A stretch of 64,000 bases of DNA from Streptomyces sp. XD-27 (GTDB lineage: Bacteria > Actinomycetota > Actinomycetes > Streptomycetales > Streptomycetaceae). The notes beneath the pieces are model-generated. The model had not been told where the DNA came from. It ran no database searches and worked only from the letters and a program-made list of their open reading frames with translations. Positions 1-8,685 of the stretch are shown piece by piece. How positions within the stretch are numbered: the first letter of the stretch is position 1; each line of letters begins with the position of its first letter. The position numbers and the translations under genes were made by a program. The DNA lies in the NCBI RefSeq assembly GCF_030553055.1, contig NZ_CP130713.1, positions 6,758,001-6,822,000 on the forward strand, written 5' to 3'.

Positions 1-133
1 CCTGGAGCCACGGGATACGGGTGGCGAAACTTCCGGAGACGGCGCCGTGCACGGCGAACACCGCGGCGACGGCCAACCGTGCCCGCCGCACCTCGGATAT
101 GTGCGGCCCGCCTGCTGTCCCACTGCTGCCCAT
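1..133 (-). CDS. MFS transporter, N-terminal fragment (runs off the window)
   Basis: Reading leftwards from an ATG at 131-133 gives 44 residues with no stop before the window edge. After a short polar start comes a basic stretch (EVRRARLA), then a hydrophobic first membrane helix (AVAAVFAVHGAVSGSFATRIPWLQ). The 'FATRIPW' turn after helix 1 is typical of an actinobacterial MFS permease group. A GGAAGGGG ribosome-binding site lies 11 bases upstream of the ATG; an in-frame GTG at 143-145 is a poorer start. The gene is divergent from a ROK regulator 125 bp away, an arrangement usual for a regulator-transporter pair, so the substrate may be a sugar or related effector. Only the first helix is visible, so the specific family is an inference. 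Confidence 0.6.
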   Translation of the reverse strand, partial: MGSSGTAGGPHISEVRRARLAVAAVFAVHGAVSGSFATRIPWLQ

Positions 134-197
134 GCTGCTGCCCACCCCTTCCCGAAACTCCCCTTGGATCGCGTCGCGGACGACGCGGAGAGAAACT

Positions 198-216
198 ATC
201 AGGAACCCTGCCTGAT
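198..216. promoter_or_regulatory. Inverted repeat in the MFS/ROK divergent promoter
   Basis: ATCAGG (198-203) and CCTGAT (211-216) form a perfect 6-bp inverted repeat with a 7-bp spacer, in the 125-bp gap between the divergent MFS and ROK genes. It is a candidate ROK operator from its position only; its arms are short. Confidence 0.35.
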
Positions 217-258
217 GAATAGGCGGCCGGGTGTGCGATCTGATGGAAGGATTCGGTC

Positions 259-1488
259 ATGACGTCGACGCGCACAGCCCCGGTGGGCCGTACCGCCTCC
301 CCGAGCACGGCACGGGTCATCAACGACCGGCTCGCCCTCCGACTCCTCCAGGAGCACGGGGCGCTGACCGCCAGTCAGCTCAAGGCGCTGACCGGGCTGT
401 CCCGGCCCACCGTCGCCGACCTGGTGGACCGGTTGCAGGACGCCGGGCTGATCACCGTCGTCGGCGAGTCGGGCGCGGAGCGCCGCGGCCCCAACGCCCG
501 GCTGTACGGGATCGTCGCCGACCGAACCCATCTCGCCGGGGTCGACGCCCGTACGCACAGCGTCGCCGTGTGTGTCACGGACCTGCTCGGCGAGGTACTG
601 GCCGAGGCGACGCTGCCCGTCGACCCGGACGCCGACCCCGCGCACACGGTGGGCGCCGCCGTCGACCTGATGGCGCGTACGGTCCAGGAGGCGGGTGCCG
701 CGCCGCTGCACACCGTCGCCGTCGGCGCACCGGGCCTGGTCGATCCGGCCACCGGAGAGCTGAACCCCGCTACCGGGCTCCCCTCCTGGCACCTGCCGCC
801 CTGGCATCGGCGGCTGGCCACGGCCCTGCACCGGCGACTCGCGGTGCCGGTACTGCTGGAGAACGAGGTCAACCTCGCCGCGGTCGCCGAGCAGCGCACC
901 GGCGCCGCCCGCGACCGCGACACCTTCGTGCTGCTCTGGCTCGGGCACGGCATCGGCGCGGCCGTCGTCCTCGACGGAGCGCTGCGGCGCGGGGCGTCCG
1001 GCGGCACCGGCGAGATCGGCTTCCTGCCGGTCCCCGGCACCGGAGAGCTGCCGTCGGCGACCGACTGCGCGGGCGGCTTCCACGACCTGGCATCGGCCGA
1101 GGCCGTGACCCGACTGGCCCGCGAGCACGGTTTCGCGGAGGAAGCGGCCCAGGGCGCGGCGGACGGCGCGGAGGCGGCGACCCGGGCGGCCGTCCAGGCG
1201 GGCGAGCGCGGCGAACCGTTTCTGGACGCACTCGCGGCCCGGATCGCGATCGGCGCGGCCGCCGTCTGCGCCGTGCTCGACCCCGGCTGCGTGGTCCTGG
1301 GCGGCGAGGTCGGCCGCGCCGGCGGCGCGGCGCTCGCCCGCCAGGTCGAGCGCCATCTCGCGCGGATGTCGCCGCTGCGTACCGAGGTACGGGCCGGGGC
1401 GGCGGGCGGCGGCGGGGTGCTGCGCGGCGCGGTCCTCACCGCGATGGACGCCGCCCAGGACGACCTCTTCGGCGGCGGCGCCCGCTGA
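259..1488 (+). CDS. ROK family transcriptional regulator
   Basis: A 409-residue protein of the ROK (repressor, ORF, kinase) family. Residues ~18-75 form a winged helix-turn-helix (QEHGALTASQLKALTGL, then SRPTVADLVDRLQDAGLI). Residues ~85-390 form the sugar-kinase-like ROK fold, with the nucleotide/effector-pocket stretches GVDARTHSVAV and WLGHGIGAAVVLDG. The usual ROK zinc motif (CxCGxxGCxE) is not visible; that region reads ATDCAGGFHDLASAE, so it probably does not bind zinc in the standard way and acts as an effector-sensing repressor rather than a kinase. The ATG has a GGAAGGA ribosome-binding site. It is divergent from an MFS permease and likely controls it; the inducer is unknown. Confidence 0.9.
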   Translation: MTSTRTAPVGRTASPSTARVINDRLALRLLQEHGALTASQLKALTGLSRPTVADLVDRLQDAGLITVVGESGAERRGPNARLYGIVADRTHLAGVDARTHSVAVCVTDLLGEVLAEATLPVDPDADPAHTVGAAVDLMARTVQEAGAAPLHTVAVGAPGLVDPATGELNPATGLPSWHLPPWHRRLATALHRRLAVPVLLENEVNLAAVAEQRTGAARDRDTFVLLWLGHGIGAAVVLDGALRRGASGGTGEIGFLPVPGTGELPSATDCAGGFHDLASAEAVTRLAREHGFAEEAAQGAADGAEAATRAAVQAGERGEPFLDALAARIAIGAAAVCAVLDPGCVVLGGEVGRAGGAALARQVERHLARMSPLRTEVRAGAAGGGGVLRGAVLTAMDAAQDDLFGGGAR

Positions 1489-1635
1489 CGGCTCCGGCGG
1501 CGGCTCCCGGCATCCGACGCCGCGGGAGCCGACGCCGTCCATTCCCCGGACACCGGGTGAGACAAGCCACACGGAACCGGCCTCCAGCCCGGTTGCGGCG
1601 CATGGCACACTGGGGGGCGTACCAGTGACGTCAGC

Positions 1636-1758
1636 GCACTCCGGGGTCGGTGAAAATCCGAACCGGCGGTTACAGTCCGCGACCCGTCCGCAGCCAGCGG
1701 CCGGTTGACCAGGTGAAACTCCTGGACCGACGGTGAAAGTCCGGATGGGAGGCAGTGC
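1636..1758 (+). ncRNA. FMN riboswitch (RFN element)
   Basis: The classic RFN sequence blocks appear in order: GGGTCGGTGAAAATCCGAACC, GGCGGTTACAGTCCGCGACC, a variable arm, CCAGGTGAAACTCCTGGACC, then GACGGTGAAAGTCCGGATGG followed by GAGGCAGT. It lies ~155 nt upstream of the ribD start. RFN elements bind FMN and repress riboflavin genes, so the whole downstream ribD-ribE-ribBA-ribH operon is expected to be under FMN feedback control. Whether control is at transcription or translation cannot be told; the long leader between the aptamer and the ribD ribosome-binding site leaves room for either. Confidence 0.95.
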
Positions 1759-1913
1759 GCGGCGGGCGAAGCACCGGTGCGCCGCCGGCCGGCGGTCCGT
1801 CCCTGTTCGGGGCGTGCCCTGTCCGGTCCCCGGCGTACGCGCGGTGTGGCGTTCCCGCTTCTCTGTCGTACCGACAGCCCCGGAGTCCGTGCCCGAAGAG
1901 GCAGGAGGACCCG

Positions 1914-3038
1914 GTGGCCACCGCAGCCGAAACCCGCGCCATGCGCCGCGCCATCGAGCTCGCCGCCCACGGCCTCGGCCACACCAGCCCCAACCCCGTC
2001 GTCGGCTGCGTCATCCTCGACGCCCACGGCGACCACGCGGGCGAGGGCTGGCACCGCCGCGCGGGCGGCCCGCACGCCGAGGTCGAGGCCCTGCGCGAGG
2101 CCGGCGACCGGGCCCGCGGCGGCACCGCCGTCGTCACCCTCGAACCCTGCAACCACACCGGCCGCACCGGACCCTGCTCCCAGGCCCTCATCGCCGCCGG
2201 CGTCACCCGCGTCGTCTACGCCGTCGCCGACCCGAACCCCACCGCCACCGGCGGCGCCGCGGCTCTCCTGGCCGCCGGCATCGACGTCGAAGGCGGGGTG
2301 CTCGCGGACGAGGCGGCCGCCGGCAACGAGGCGTGGCTGACCTCGGTCCTACGCCACCGCCCCTTCGTCCTGTGGAAGTACGCCGCCACCCTGGACGGCC
2401 GCAGCGCCGCCGCCGACGGCACCAGCCGCTGGATCACCTCGCCCGAGTCCCGCGCAGACGTGCACCGGCTGCGCGCGGGGGCCGACGCCGTCCTCGTCGG
2501 CTCGGGGACGGCCCGCGCCGACGACCCGCACCTGGCGGTCCGCCACCGCGACGCCGACGACGAGGTCACCCAGCCGCTGCGGGTCGTGCTGGACTCCGGC
2601 GGCACCGCCGTCGCGCCCGGCGCCCGGGTGCTGGACGACGCCGCGCCCACCGTCATCGCCGTCGCGCAGGACGCCGACACCGCCCATCTGGCCGGGACCG
2701 GCGCCGAGGTGCTGCGGCTGCCGCGCGCGGCCGACGGCCGCGGTCTGGACATCGCCGCGCTGCTGCGCGCGCTGTACGAACGCGACGTCCGCTCCGTCCT
2801 GCTGGAGGGCGGACCGACCCTCGCCGGCGCCTTCCTGGCCGCCGGAGCCGTCGACAAGATCGTCAGCTATCTCGCCCCGGTGCTCCTCGGCGACGGCCCC
2901 GCCGCGCTCGCCGACGCCGGAATCACCACCATCACGCAGGCGTTGCGGCTCGAGGTGACCGACACCGTCCGGCTCGGCCCGGACCTGCGGATCACCGCCG
3001 TACCGTCCGCCCTTCCGACCGACTCCGAGGAGAACTGA
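1914..3038 (+). CDS. ribD: Bifunctional pyrimidine deaminase/reductase RibD
   Basis: Catalyses two steps of riboflavin synthesis: deamination of diaminohydroxyphosphoribosylaminopyrimidine, then NADPH-dependent reduction of the ribosyl side chain. With the GTG start at 1914 it is 374 aa. The N-terminal deaminase (~1-145) carries the zinc motif H54-A-E56 with Cys79 and Cys88 (PCNHTGRTGPC). The C-terminal reductase (~150-370) has the family stretches KYAATLDGRSA, VGSGTARADDP and LEGGPTLAGAFL. I chose GTG 1914 because AGGAGG sits just upstream and the family signature follows at once. The frame is open back to 1755 but that part overlaps the riboswitch end. First gene of the operon; its stop is one base before the ribE start. 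Confidence 0.95.
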   Translation: MATAAETRAMRRAIELAAHGLGHTSPNPVVGCVILDAHGDHAGEGWHRRAGGPHAEVEALREAGDRARGGTAVVTLEPCNHTGRTGPCSQALIAAGVTRVVYAVADPNPTATGGAAALLAAGIDVEGGVLADEAAAGNEAWLTSVLRHRPFVLWKYAATLDGRSAAADGTSRWITSPESRADVHRLRAGADAVLVGSGTARADDPHLAVRHRDADDEVTQPLRVVLDSGGTAVAPGARVLDDAAPTVIAVAQDADTAHLAGTGAEVLRLPRAADGRGLDIAALLRALYERDVRSVLLEGGPTLAGAFLAAGAVDKIVSYLAPVLLGDGPAALADAGITTITQALRLEVTDTVRLGPDLRITAVPSALPTDSEEN

Positions 3039-3039
3039 C

Positions 3040-3675
3040 GTGTTCACGGGCATCGTTGAAGAACTGGGTGAGGTCGTCGCCATCGAGGAGCTGGGCGACG
3101 CCTCCCGCTTCCGGCTGCGCGGCGAGCTGGTCACCCAGGACGCCAAACACGGCGACTCCATAGCGGTCAACGGCGTCTGCCTGACCGTCGTGGACACCGC
3201 GGACGGCGAGTTCACGGCCGACGTCATGGCCGAGACCCTCAAGCGCTCCAGCCTCGGCGCCCTCACCCCCGGCTCGCGCGTCAACCTGGAGCGGCCGATG
3301 GAACTCGGCGGGCGGCTCGGCGGCCACCTCGTCCAGGGGCACGTCGACGGCACCGGCGCCATCCTCGAGCGCACCCCCGCCGAGCACTGGGAGATCGTCA
3401 GGATCTCGCTGCCGCCCGCCGTCGCCCGGTACGTCGTGGAGAAGGGCTCCATCACCGTCGACGGCATCAGCCTGACCGTCGTCGACGCGGCCGACGACTT
3501 CTTCACCGTCAGCCTCATCCCGACCACGCTCGCCCTCACCACCCTCGGCATCAAGCAGGTCGGCGACCCGGTCAACCTCGAGGTCGACGTCGTCGCCAAG
3601 TACGTGGAGCGGCTCATGGGGCGCGACACGCAGGACAACAGCCACGCCGCAGCCCGTGAAGGAGGCCAGGCATGA
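3040..3675 (+). CDS. ribE: Riboflavin synthase, alpha subunit
   Basis: Dismutates two molecules of 6,7-dimethyl-8-ribityllumazine to riboflavin and the pyrimidine precursor. The 211-residue protein begins with the hallmark [10 protein letters not shown] and has the internal duplication of lumazine-binding domains: [27 protein letters not shown] in the first half and [15 protein letters not shown] in the second. The GTG start at 3040 has GAGGAGAA upstream and lies one base after the ribD stop. Its 3' end overlaps ribBA by four bases (ATGA), implying translational coupling. Length and motifs are normal for the family. Confidence 0.95.
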   Translation: MFTGIVEELGEVVAIEELGDASRFRLRGELVTQDAKHGDSIAVNGVCLTVVDTADGEFTADVMAETLKRSSLGALTPGSRVNLERPMELGGRLGGHLVQGHVDGTGAILERTPAEHWEIVRISLPPAVARYVVEKGSITVDGISLTVVDAADDFFTVSLIPTTLALTTLGIKQVGDPVNLEVDVVAKYVERLMGRDTQDNSHAAAREGGQA

Positions 3676-4964
3676 CCGTGCTGGACACGCTGCCGAACTG
3701 GACCGACGACCTGGCCCTGGACCCCGTCGAGCGGGCCATCGCCGAGATCGCCGCGGGACGTCCGGTGGTCGTCGTGGACGACGAGGACCGGGAGAACGAG
3801 GGCGACCTGATCGTGGCCGCCGAGAAGGCCACCCCCGAGATCGTCGCCTTCATGATGAGCGAGTGCCGCGGGCTGATCTGCGCCACGCTCGAAGGCCCCG
3901 ACGTCGACCGGCTGGAGCTGCCGCAGATGGTGCAGCACAACAGCGAGTCCATGCGCACGGCCTTCACCGTCTCCGTCGACGCCACCGCCGAACACGGGGT
4001 GAGCACCGGCATCTCCGCCGCCGACCGGGCCACCACGCTCCGGCTGCTGGCCGACCCGGCGAGCGTCCCCGGCGACTTCGCGCGCCCCGGCCACGTCTTC
4101 CCGCTGCGCGCCCGCCCCGGCGGCGTCCTGGTCCGCAACGGCCACACCGAGGCCGGAGTCGACCTGGCCCGGCTGGCGGGCCTGCGCCCGGCCGCCGCGA
4201 TCGTGGAGATCGCCGGCGAGGACGGCGCCATGCTGCGCCTGCCGCAGCTGGTCCCGTTCGCCCGCAAGCACGGCCTGGCGATCATCTCGATCGAGGACCT
4301 GATCGCCTACCGCCGGTCCGCCGAGCCGACCGTGCGGCGCGAGGCCGAGACCCGGCTGCCCACCCGCTTCGGCGACTTCCGCGCCTACGGCTACCGCTCC
4401 ACCGTCGACGGCGTCGAGCACATCGCCCTGGTCCAGGGCGAACTCGGCGACGGCGAGGACGTCCTGGTGCGGGTCCACTCCGAGTGCCTGACCGGGGACA
4501 TCTTCGGCTCCCTGCGCTGCGACTGCGGCCCCCAGCTGCACAGCGCCCTGGACCGGATCAGCACCGAGGGCCGCGGCGTGGTGCTCTACCTGCGCGGACA
4601 CGAGGGCCGCGGCATCGGGCTGCTGTCCAAGCTGCGCGCCTACGAGCTCCAGGAGCTCGGCCGCGACACGCTGGACGCCAACCTGGAGCTCGGCCTGCCC
4701 GCCGACGCCCGCGACTACGCCGCCGGCGCGCAGATCCTGACCGACCTCGGCGTACGGTCCGTCCGGCTGATGACCAACAACCCCGACAAGACCGCCGCCC
4801 TGGTCCGGCACGGACTGCGGGTCACCGGCCGGGAGCCGATGCCGGTCCAGGCCGGGGAGCACAATCTGCGCTATCTGCAGACGAAGCGGGACCGAATGGG
4901 CCATGACCTGCCCTGGCTGGAGTCCGGGCACACCGCCCCGGTCCCCGCCTGCGGCACCCGCTGA
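3672..4964 (+). CDS. ribBA: Bifunctional DHBP synthase / GTP cyclohydrolase II
   Basis: A fusion of two early riboflavin enzymes, 430 aa. Residues ~10-215 are 3,4-dihydroxy-2-butanone-4-phosphate synthase, with the acidic active-site motif [11 protein letters not shown] (Arg40, Glu41, Glu43, Asp45). Residues ~220-420 are GTP cyclohydrolase II, with zinc ligands Cys272, Cys283 and Cys285 (C-x10-C-x-C in [18 protein letters not shown]) and the [11 protein letters not shown] loop. It supplies both the C4 unit and the pyrimidine precursor. The start overlaps the ribE stop (ATGA) with GAAGGAGG upstream. Both halves look intact. Confidence 0.96.
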   Translation: MTVLDTLPNWTDDLALDPVERAIAEIAAGRPVVVVDDEDRENEGDLIVAAEKATPEIVAFMMSECRGLICATLEGPDVDRLELPQMVQHNSESMRTAFTVSVDATAEHGVSTGISAADRATTLRLLADPASVPGDFARPGHVFPLRARPGGVLVRNGHTEAGVDLARLAGLRPAAAIVEIAGEDGAMLRLPQLVPFARKHGLAIISIEDLIAYRRSAEPTVRREAETRLPTRFGDFRAYGYRSTVDGVEHIALVQGELGDGEDVLVRVHSECLTGDIFGSLRCDCGPQLHSALDRISTEGRGVVLYLRGHEGRGIGLLSKLRAYELQELGRDTLDANLELGLPADARDYAAGAQILTDLGVRSVRLMTNNPDKTAALVRHGLRVTGREPMPVQAGEHNLRYLQTKRDRMGHDLPWLESGHTAPVPACGTR

Positions 4965-4997
4965 ACCAACCGAACGACCGAGCGATCCAGGAGAGAC

Positions 4998-5483
4998 ATG
5001 AGCGGCAAGGGCGCCCCCGAACTGACCGTGAAGAACTGCGGCGACCTGCGCGTGGCCGTGGTGGCCGCGCAGTGGCACGAGAAGGTGATGGACGGACTCG
5101 TGGACGGCGCGCTGCGCGCCCTGCACGAGCTGGGCATCGACGAGCCGACGCTGCTGCGCGTCCCCGGCAGCTTCGAGCTGCCCGTGGTCGCCAAGGTGCT
5201 GGCCGGCCGCGGCTACGATGCCATCGTCGCGCTCGGCGTGGTCATCCGCGGCGGCACCCCGCACTTCGACTACGTCTGCCAGGGCGTCACCCAGGGCCTG
5301 ACCCAGGTCAGCATCGACACCGGCGTACCCGTCGGGTTCGGCGTCCTGACCTGCGACACCGAGGAGCAGGCGCTGGACCGGGCGGGCCTTGAGGGCTCGA
5401 CCGAGGACAAGGGCCACGAAGCGGTCACCGCCGCCGTCGCCACCGCCACCATCCTCCGTTCGGTGTCCGAGCCCTGGCGCTGA
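4998..5483 (+). CDS. ribH: 6,7-dimethyl-8-ribityllumazine synthase
   Basis: Condenses DHBP with the ribitylaminopyrimidine to give lumazine, the substrate of RibE. The 161-residue protein has the expected blocks [31 protein letters not shown] and the catalytic loop [14 protein letters not shown], where His89 is the proton donor equivalent. The last ~10 residues are a polar tail. The ATG at 4998 has CCAGGAGAG upstream. It is the last gene of the FMN-controlled operon, 33 bp after ribBA. Confidence 0.96.
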   Translation: MSGKGAPELTVKNCGDLRVAVVAAQWHEKVMDGLVDGALRALHELGIDEPTLLRVPGSFELPVVAKVLAGRGYDAIVALGVVIRGGTPHFDYVCQGVTQGLTQVSIDTGVPVGFGVLTCDTEEQALDRAGLEGSTEDKGHEAVTAAVATATILRSVSEPWR

Positions 5484-5507
5484 CCCGCCCCGGGACGCAA
5501 GTAGGCT
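5480..5507 (+). promoter_or_regulatory. Probable promoter of hisE-hisG
   Basis: CTGACC (5480-5485) and TAGGCT (5502-5507), spaced by 16 bp, match the actinobacterial housekeeping -35/-10 pattern. The -35 overlaps the ribH stop codon and the -10 ends only nine bases before the hisE ATG at 5517, so the transcript would be leaderless or nearly so. AGGGGG between -10 and ATG could alternatively be a ribosome-binding site for readthrough transcripts from rib. Confidence 0.5.
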
Positions 5508-5516
5508 AGGGGGACC

Positions 5517-5789
5517 ATGGCCAACAAGACATTCGAGGAGCTCTTCACCGAGCTCCAGCACAAGGCCGCCACCGGCGACCCCAGCACCTCCCGCACCGCC
5601 GAGCTCGTGGGCAAGGGCGTGCACGCGATCGGCAAGAAGGTCGTCGAGGAGGCCGCCGAGGTGTGGATGGCCGCCGAGCACGAGGGCGCCGACCGCACGG
5701 CGGAGGAGATCTCCCAGCTGCTGTACCACCTTCAGGTGATGATGGTGGCCCGGGGCATCTCCCTGGACGACGTCTACGCCCACCTCTGA
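5517..5789 (+). CDS. hisE: Phosphoribosyl-ATP diphosphatase
   Basis: Second step of histidine synthesis: hydrolyses phosphoribosyl-ATP to phosphoribosyl-AMP and diphosphate. A 90-residue all-alpha MazG-like protein, normal length for stand-alone actinobacterial HisE. Signature residues are the acidic helix [18 protein letters not shown] and the second helix [20 protein letters not shown]. It lies 33 bp after ribH and 52 bp before hisG. A promoter ending nine bases upstream suggests independent expression as a hisE-hisG unit. Confidence 0.95.
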   Translation: MANKTFEELFTELQHKAATGDPSTSRTAELVGKGVHAIGKKVVEEAAEVWMAAEHEGADRTAEEISQLLYHLQVMMVARGISLDDVYAHL

Positions 5790-5841
5790 CCGGCCCCGCC
5801 GGACCCGCCCAACCTCCCGACGTACGAAGGAAAACGCCGCC

Positions 5842-6690
5842 ATGCTGCGCATCGCCGTCCCCAACAAGGGTTCCCTGTCCGAGCCTGCGTCGGAGATGCT
5901 CCATGAGGCGGGCTACCGGCAGCGCAAGGACCGCAGGGAACTCGTCCTGGTCGACTCCGACAACGACGTGGAGTTCTTCTTCCTGCGGCCGCGGGACATC
6001 GCCGTGTACGTCGGCTCCGGCCGGCTCGACATCGGCATCACCGGCCGCGACCTGCTGCTGGACTCCGGCTCCCAGGCCGAGGAGATCATGCAGCTCGGCT
6101 TCGCCGGGTCCACCTTCCGCTACGCCACCCGCCCCGGCACCGCCAAGGACGTCCACGACTTCGGCGGCATGACGGTCGCCACCTCCTTCTCCGGACTGGT
6201 CGCCAAGCACCTCGCCGACAACGGCGTGGACGCGTCCGTGGTCCGGCTCGACGGCGCCGTCGAGACCGCCATCCAGCTCGGAGTCGCCGAGATCATCGCG
6301 GACGTCGTGGAGACCGGCACCACCCTGCGCAACGCCGGTCTGGAGATCATCGGCGAGCCGATCCTCAAGTCCGAGGCCGTCGTCATCCGGCGCACCGGCG
6401 CCCCCGCCGACGACCCCAAGGTGCAGCAGTTCCTCCGCCGCATGCAGGGCGTCCTGGTCGCCCGCCGCTACGTGATGATGGACTACGACATCCGGGTCGA
6501 GCAGGTGGAGGCCGCCGTCGCGCTCACCCCGGGCCTGGAGTCGCCGACCGTCTCCCCGCTGCACCACGAAGGCTGGGTCGCGGTCCGCTCCATGGTGCCC
6601 GCCAAGGAGGCCCAGCGGATCATGGACGAGCTGTACGAGCTCGGCGCCCGCGCGATCCTCACCACCGGCATCCACGCCTGCCGCCTCTGA
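5842..6690 (+). CDS. hisG: ATP phosphoribosyltransferase, long (HisG-L) form
   Basis: Commits ATP and PRPP to histidine synthesis. At 282 aa it is the long form with a C-terminal regulatory domain, so it should be inhibited by histidine directly and needs no HisZ. The catalytic part begins [16 protein letters not shown] and contains the PRPP-binding loop [16 protein letters not shown]. The C-terminal ~75 residues ([20 protein letters not shown] through [11 protein letters not shown]) are the regulatory domain. The ATG at 5842 has GAAGGAAAA upstream. Only hisE and hisG are here; the rest of the his pathway must be elsewhere. Confidence 0.96.
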   Translation: MLRIAVPNKGSLSEPASEMLHEAGYRQRKDRRELVLVDSDNDVEFFFLRPRDIAVYVGSGRLDIGITGRDLLLDSGSQAEEIMQLGFAGSTFRYATRPGTAKDVHDFGGMTVATSFSGLVAKHLADNGVDASVVRLDGAVETAIQLGVAEIIADVVETGTTLRNAGLEIIGEPILKSEAVVIRRTGAPADDPKVQQFLRRMQGVLVARRYVMMDYDIRVEQVEAAVALTPGLESPTVSPLHHEGWVAVRSMVPAKEAQRIMDELYELGARAILTTGIHACRL

Positions 6691-6737
6691 CCGACCCACC
6701 TCGCCCTTCACTGCCACCGATCGAGAGCCCACGCGCC

Positions 6738-7190
6738 GTGTCCGCCCCCGTGCCGCTGCCCGACCTGCCGGTCACCTTCCGGCCGACCCGTACCCGGGCC
6801 GTCCTGCTGACCGTCGGCGCCGCGCTGTTCGCCGTCCTCACCGCGATCGCCCTGCTGCTGACCCGGCTCGGCACGGGGGAGAAGCTCACGTTCGTCCTCA
6901 CCGGAGCGCTGTTCTTCGGTGTCACGGCGCTGTTCAGCAGGCCCAAGGTGGTCGCCGACGACGGCGGCGTCACGGTCGTCAACCTGACCACCCGGCGCCG
7001 GCTGACCTGGCCGGAGGTGCTCCGCGTCAACCTGCGCTCCGGCGACCCCTGGGTCTATCTGGACCTGGCCGACGGCACCAGCCTGCCCGCCATGGGCATC
7101 CAGCCCGGCATCGCCAAAGAGCGCGCGATCCGCGACGCCAGGGCGCTGCGCGCGCTCGCCGAGGAGTACGGCACCTCTTCGCGCGACTGA
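6738..7190 (+). CDS. PH domain-containing membrane protein
   Basis: A 150-residue protein starting at GTG 6738. Two hydrophobic segments (RAVLLTVGAALFAVLTAIALLL-like at ~18-40, and FVLTGALFFGVTALF at ~50-65) precede a bacterial PH-like domain (~75-140) containing VADDGGVTVVNLTTRRRLTWPEVLRV and WVYLDLADGTSLPAMGI. The 'R..TW.EV' motif is characteristic of actinobacterial bPH proteins of unknown function. It lies 47 bp after hisG and may be co-transcribed, but no functional link to histidine synthesis is evident. Confidence 0.85.
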   Translation: MSAPVPLPDLPVTFRPTRTRAVLLTVGAALFAVLTAIALLLTRLGTGEKLTFVLTGALFFGVTALFSRPKVVADDGGVTVVNLTTRRRLTWPEVLRVNLRSGDPWVYLDLADGTSLPAMGIQPGIAKERAIRDARALRALAEEYGTSSRD

Positions 7191-7338
7191 TCGTCGTGAT
7201 TACCCTGTCCCCCAGGGCGCGCCACGCGCCCCGCCCCTCACCCGGGCCCCTGCCACCCGAGGAGTGACTCCCTCCAGCGATGGACGGATCGTCCTGTAGT
7301 ACCTGCGCCGCCGCTCGTCCCAGACGCAAGGCGGCGGC

Positions 7339-8685
7339 ATGAGCGCCACGAACTCCCTGCTGCTGCTCATGGCGGCACTCCTGCTCATCCTGGCCAACGG
7401 CTTCTTCGTCGCCGCCGAGTTCGGCCTGGTCACCGTGGAGCGTGCGGACGCCGAGCGGGCCGCCGCCGAGGGCGACCGCCGGGCCCGCACCGTCTCCCGC
7501 GCCCTGCGCGAGCTGTCCTTCCAGCTCTCCGGCACCCAACTGGGCATCACGATCACCTCCTTGATCGTCGGCATGCTCGCCGAGCCCGCGCTCGGCCATC
7601 TGCTGACGGCTCCGCTGACCGCCACCGGACTGCCGCACGGCGTGGTCCCCGGCGTCGCCGTGGTCGTGGGCATGCTGGTGGCCTCCGCCGTCCAGATGGT
7701 GATCGGCGAGCTCGTGCCGAAGAACTGGGCCGTCTCCCGGCCGATGCAGGTCGCCCGGTTCGTGGCCGGCCCGCAGCACGCGTTCTCCCGCTTCTTCCGG
7801 CCGCTGATCGCCCTGCTCAACACCGTCGCCAACCGGCTGGTGCGGGCGCTGGGCGTGGAGCCGACCGAGGAGCTGGCCTCCGCCCGCACCCCCGGTGAAC
7901 TGGTCTCCCTCGCCCGCCACTCGGCCCAGGCCGGCGCCATCGAGCAGGACACCGCGGACCTGTTCGTCCGCACCCTGTCGCTCGGCGAACTGACCGCCCA
8001 GCACGTGATGACCCCGCGGGTACGGGTCAGCGCCCTGCAGTCCACCGCGACCGCCCAGGACGTGCTCAACCTCACCCGCGCCACCGGCCTGTCCCGGTTC
8101 CCCGTCTACCGCGAGCGGCTGGACGAGGTGGTCGGCATGGTGCATCTGAAGGACGCGCTCGCGGTGCCCGCGGCCGAGCGGCTGCGCACCCCGGTCGGGC
8201 GCGTCGCCCGGCCCCCGCTGCTGATCCCCGAGACGCTGCCGGTCCAGCCGCTGCTGGAGCAGCTGCGCAGCGAGCAGCCCATAGCCGTCATCGTCGACGA
8301 GTACGGAGGCACGGCGGGCGTGGTCACCCTGGAGGACATCGTCGAGGAACTCGTCGGCGAGGTCCGCGACGAGCACGACGACGAGGCCGCCCACAGCCCC
8401 GACCTCACCGCGCTGCCCCTCGAGGACGGCCGGGCCGCCTGGGACGCCGACGGCAGCTGCCGGGTGGACACCCTGCGGGACATCGGCCTCGACGTCCCCG
8501 ACGGCCCGTACGAGACCGTCGCCGGACTGGTCGCCGACCTGCTGGCCCGGATCCCGGTGCCCGGCGACACCGCCGAGCTGCCCGGCTGGAAGCTGTCCGT
8601 CCGCCAGGTCGGCCACCATCGCGCGGAGCGGGTGCGGATCGTCCGTACCGCCGCCGCACCGGTACCGGCGGGAGCGGACCGATGA
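7339..8685 (+). CDS. CNNM/HlyC-CorC family membrane protein (full length)
   Basis: A 448-residue protein of the CNNM transmembrane (DUF21)-CBS-CorC family, often labelled 'hemolysin' and linked to Mg2+/Co2+ transport or sensing. Residues ~1-190 hold four hydrophobic segments and the conserved ANGFFVAAEFGLVTVERADAE. Residues ~210-335 are two CBS domains (HVMTPRVRVSALQ; EQPIAVIVDEYGGTAGVVTLEDIVEEL). Residues ~350-435 are the CorC_HlyC domain. The start follows AAGGCGG. Its stop overlaps the next gene by four bases (ATGA), so the two paralogues are probably made together and may form a heteromer. Confidence 0.92.
   Translation: MSATNSLLLLMAALLLILANGFFVAAEFGLVTVERADAERAAAEGDRRARTVSRALRELSFQLSGTQLGITITSLIVGMLAEPALGHLLTAPLTATGLPHGVVPGVAVVVGMLVASAVQMVIGELVPKNWAVSRPMQVARFVAGPQHAFSRFFRPLIALLNTVANRLVRALGVEPTEELASARTPGELVSLARHSAQAGAIEQDTADLFVRTLSLGELTAQHVMTPRVRVSALQSTATAQDVLNLTRATGLSRFPVYRERLDEVVGMVHLKDALAVPAAERLRTPVGRVARPPLLIPETLPVQPLLEQLRSEQPIAVIVDEYGGTAGVVTLEDIVEELVGEVRDEHDDEAAHSPDLTALPLEDGRAAWDADGSCRVDTLRDIGLDVPDGPYETVAGLVADLLARIPVPGDTAELPGWKLSVRQVGHHRAERVRIVRTAAAPVPAGADR

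Noticed and set aside
2349..5867. A 1172-codon open frame antisense to the riboflavin operon
   Set aside because: Its translation is Gly/Asp/Val-rich with no family features, and it is the mirror of intact rib genes. Long antisense frames are common in high-GC DNA.
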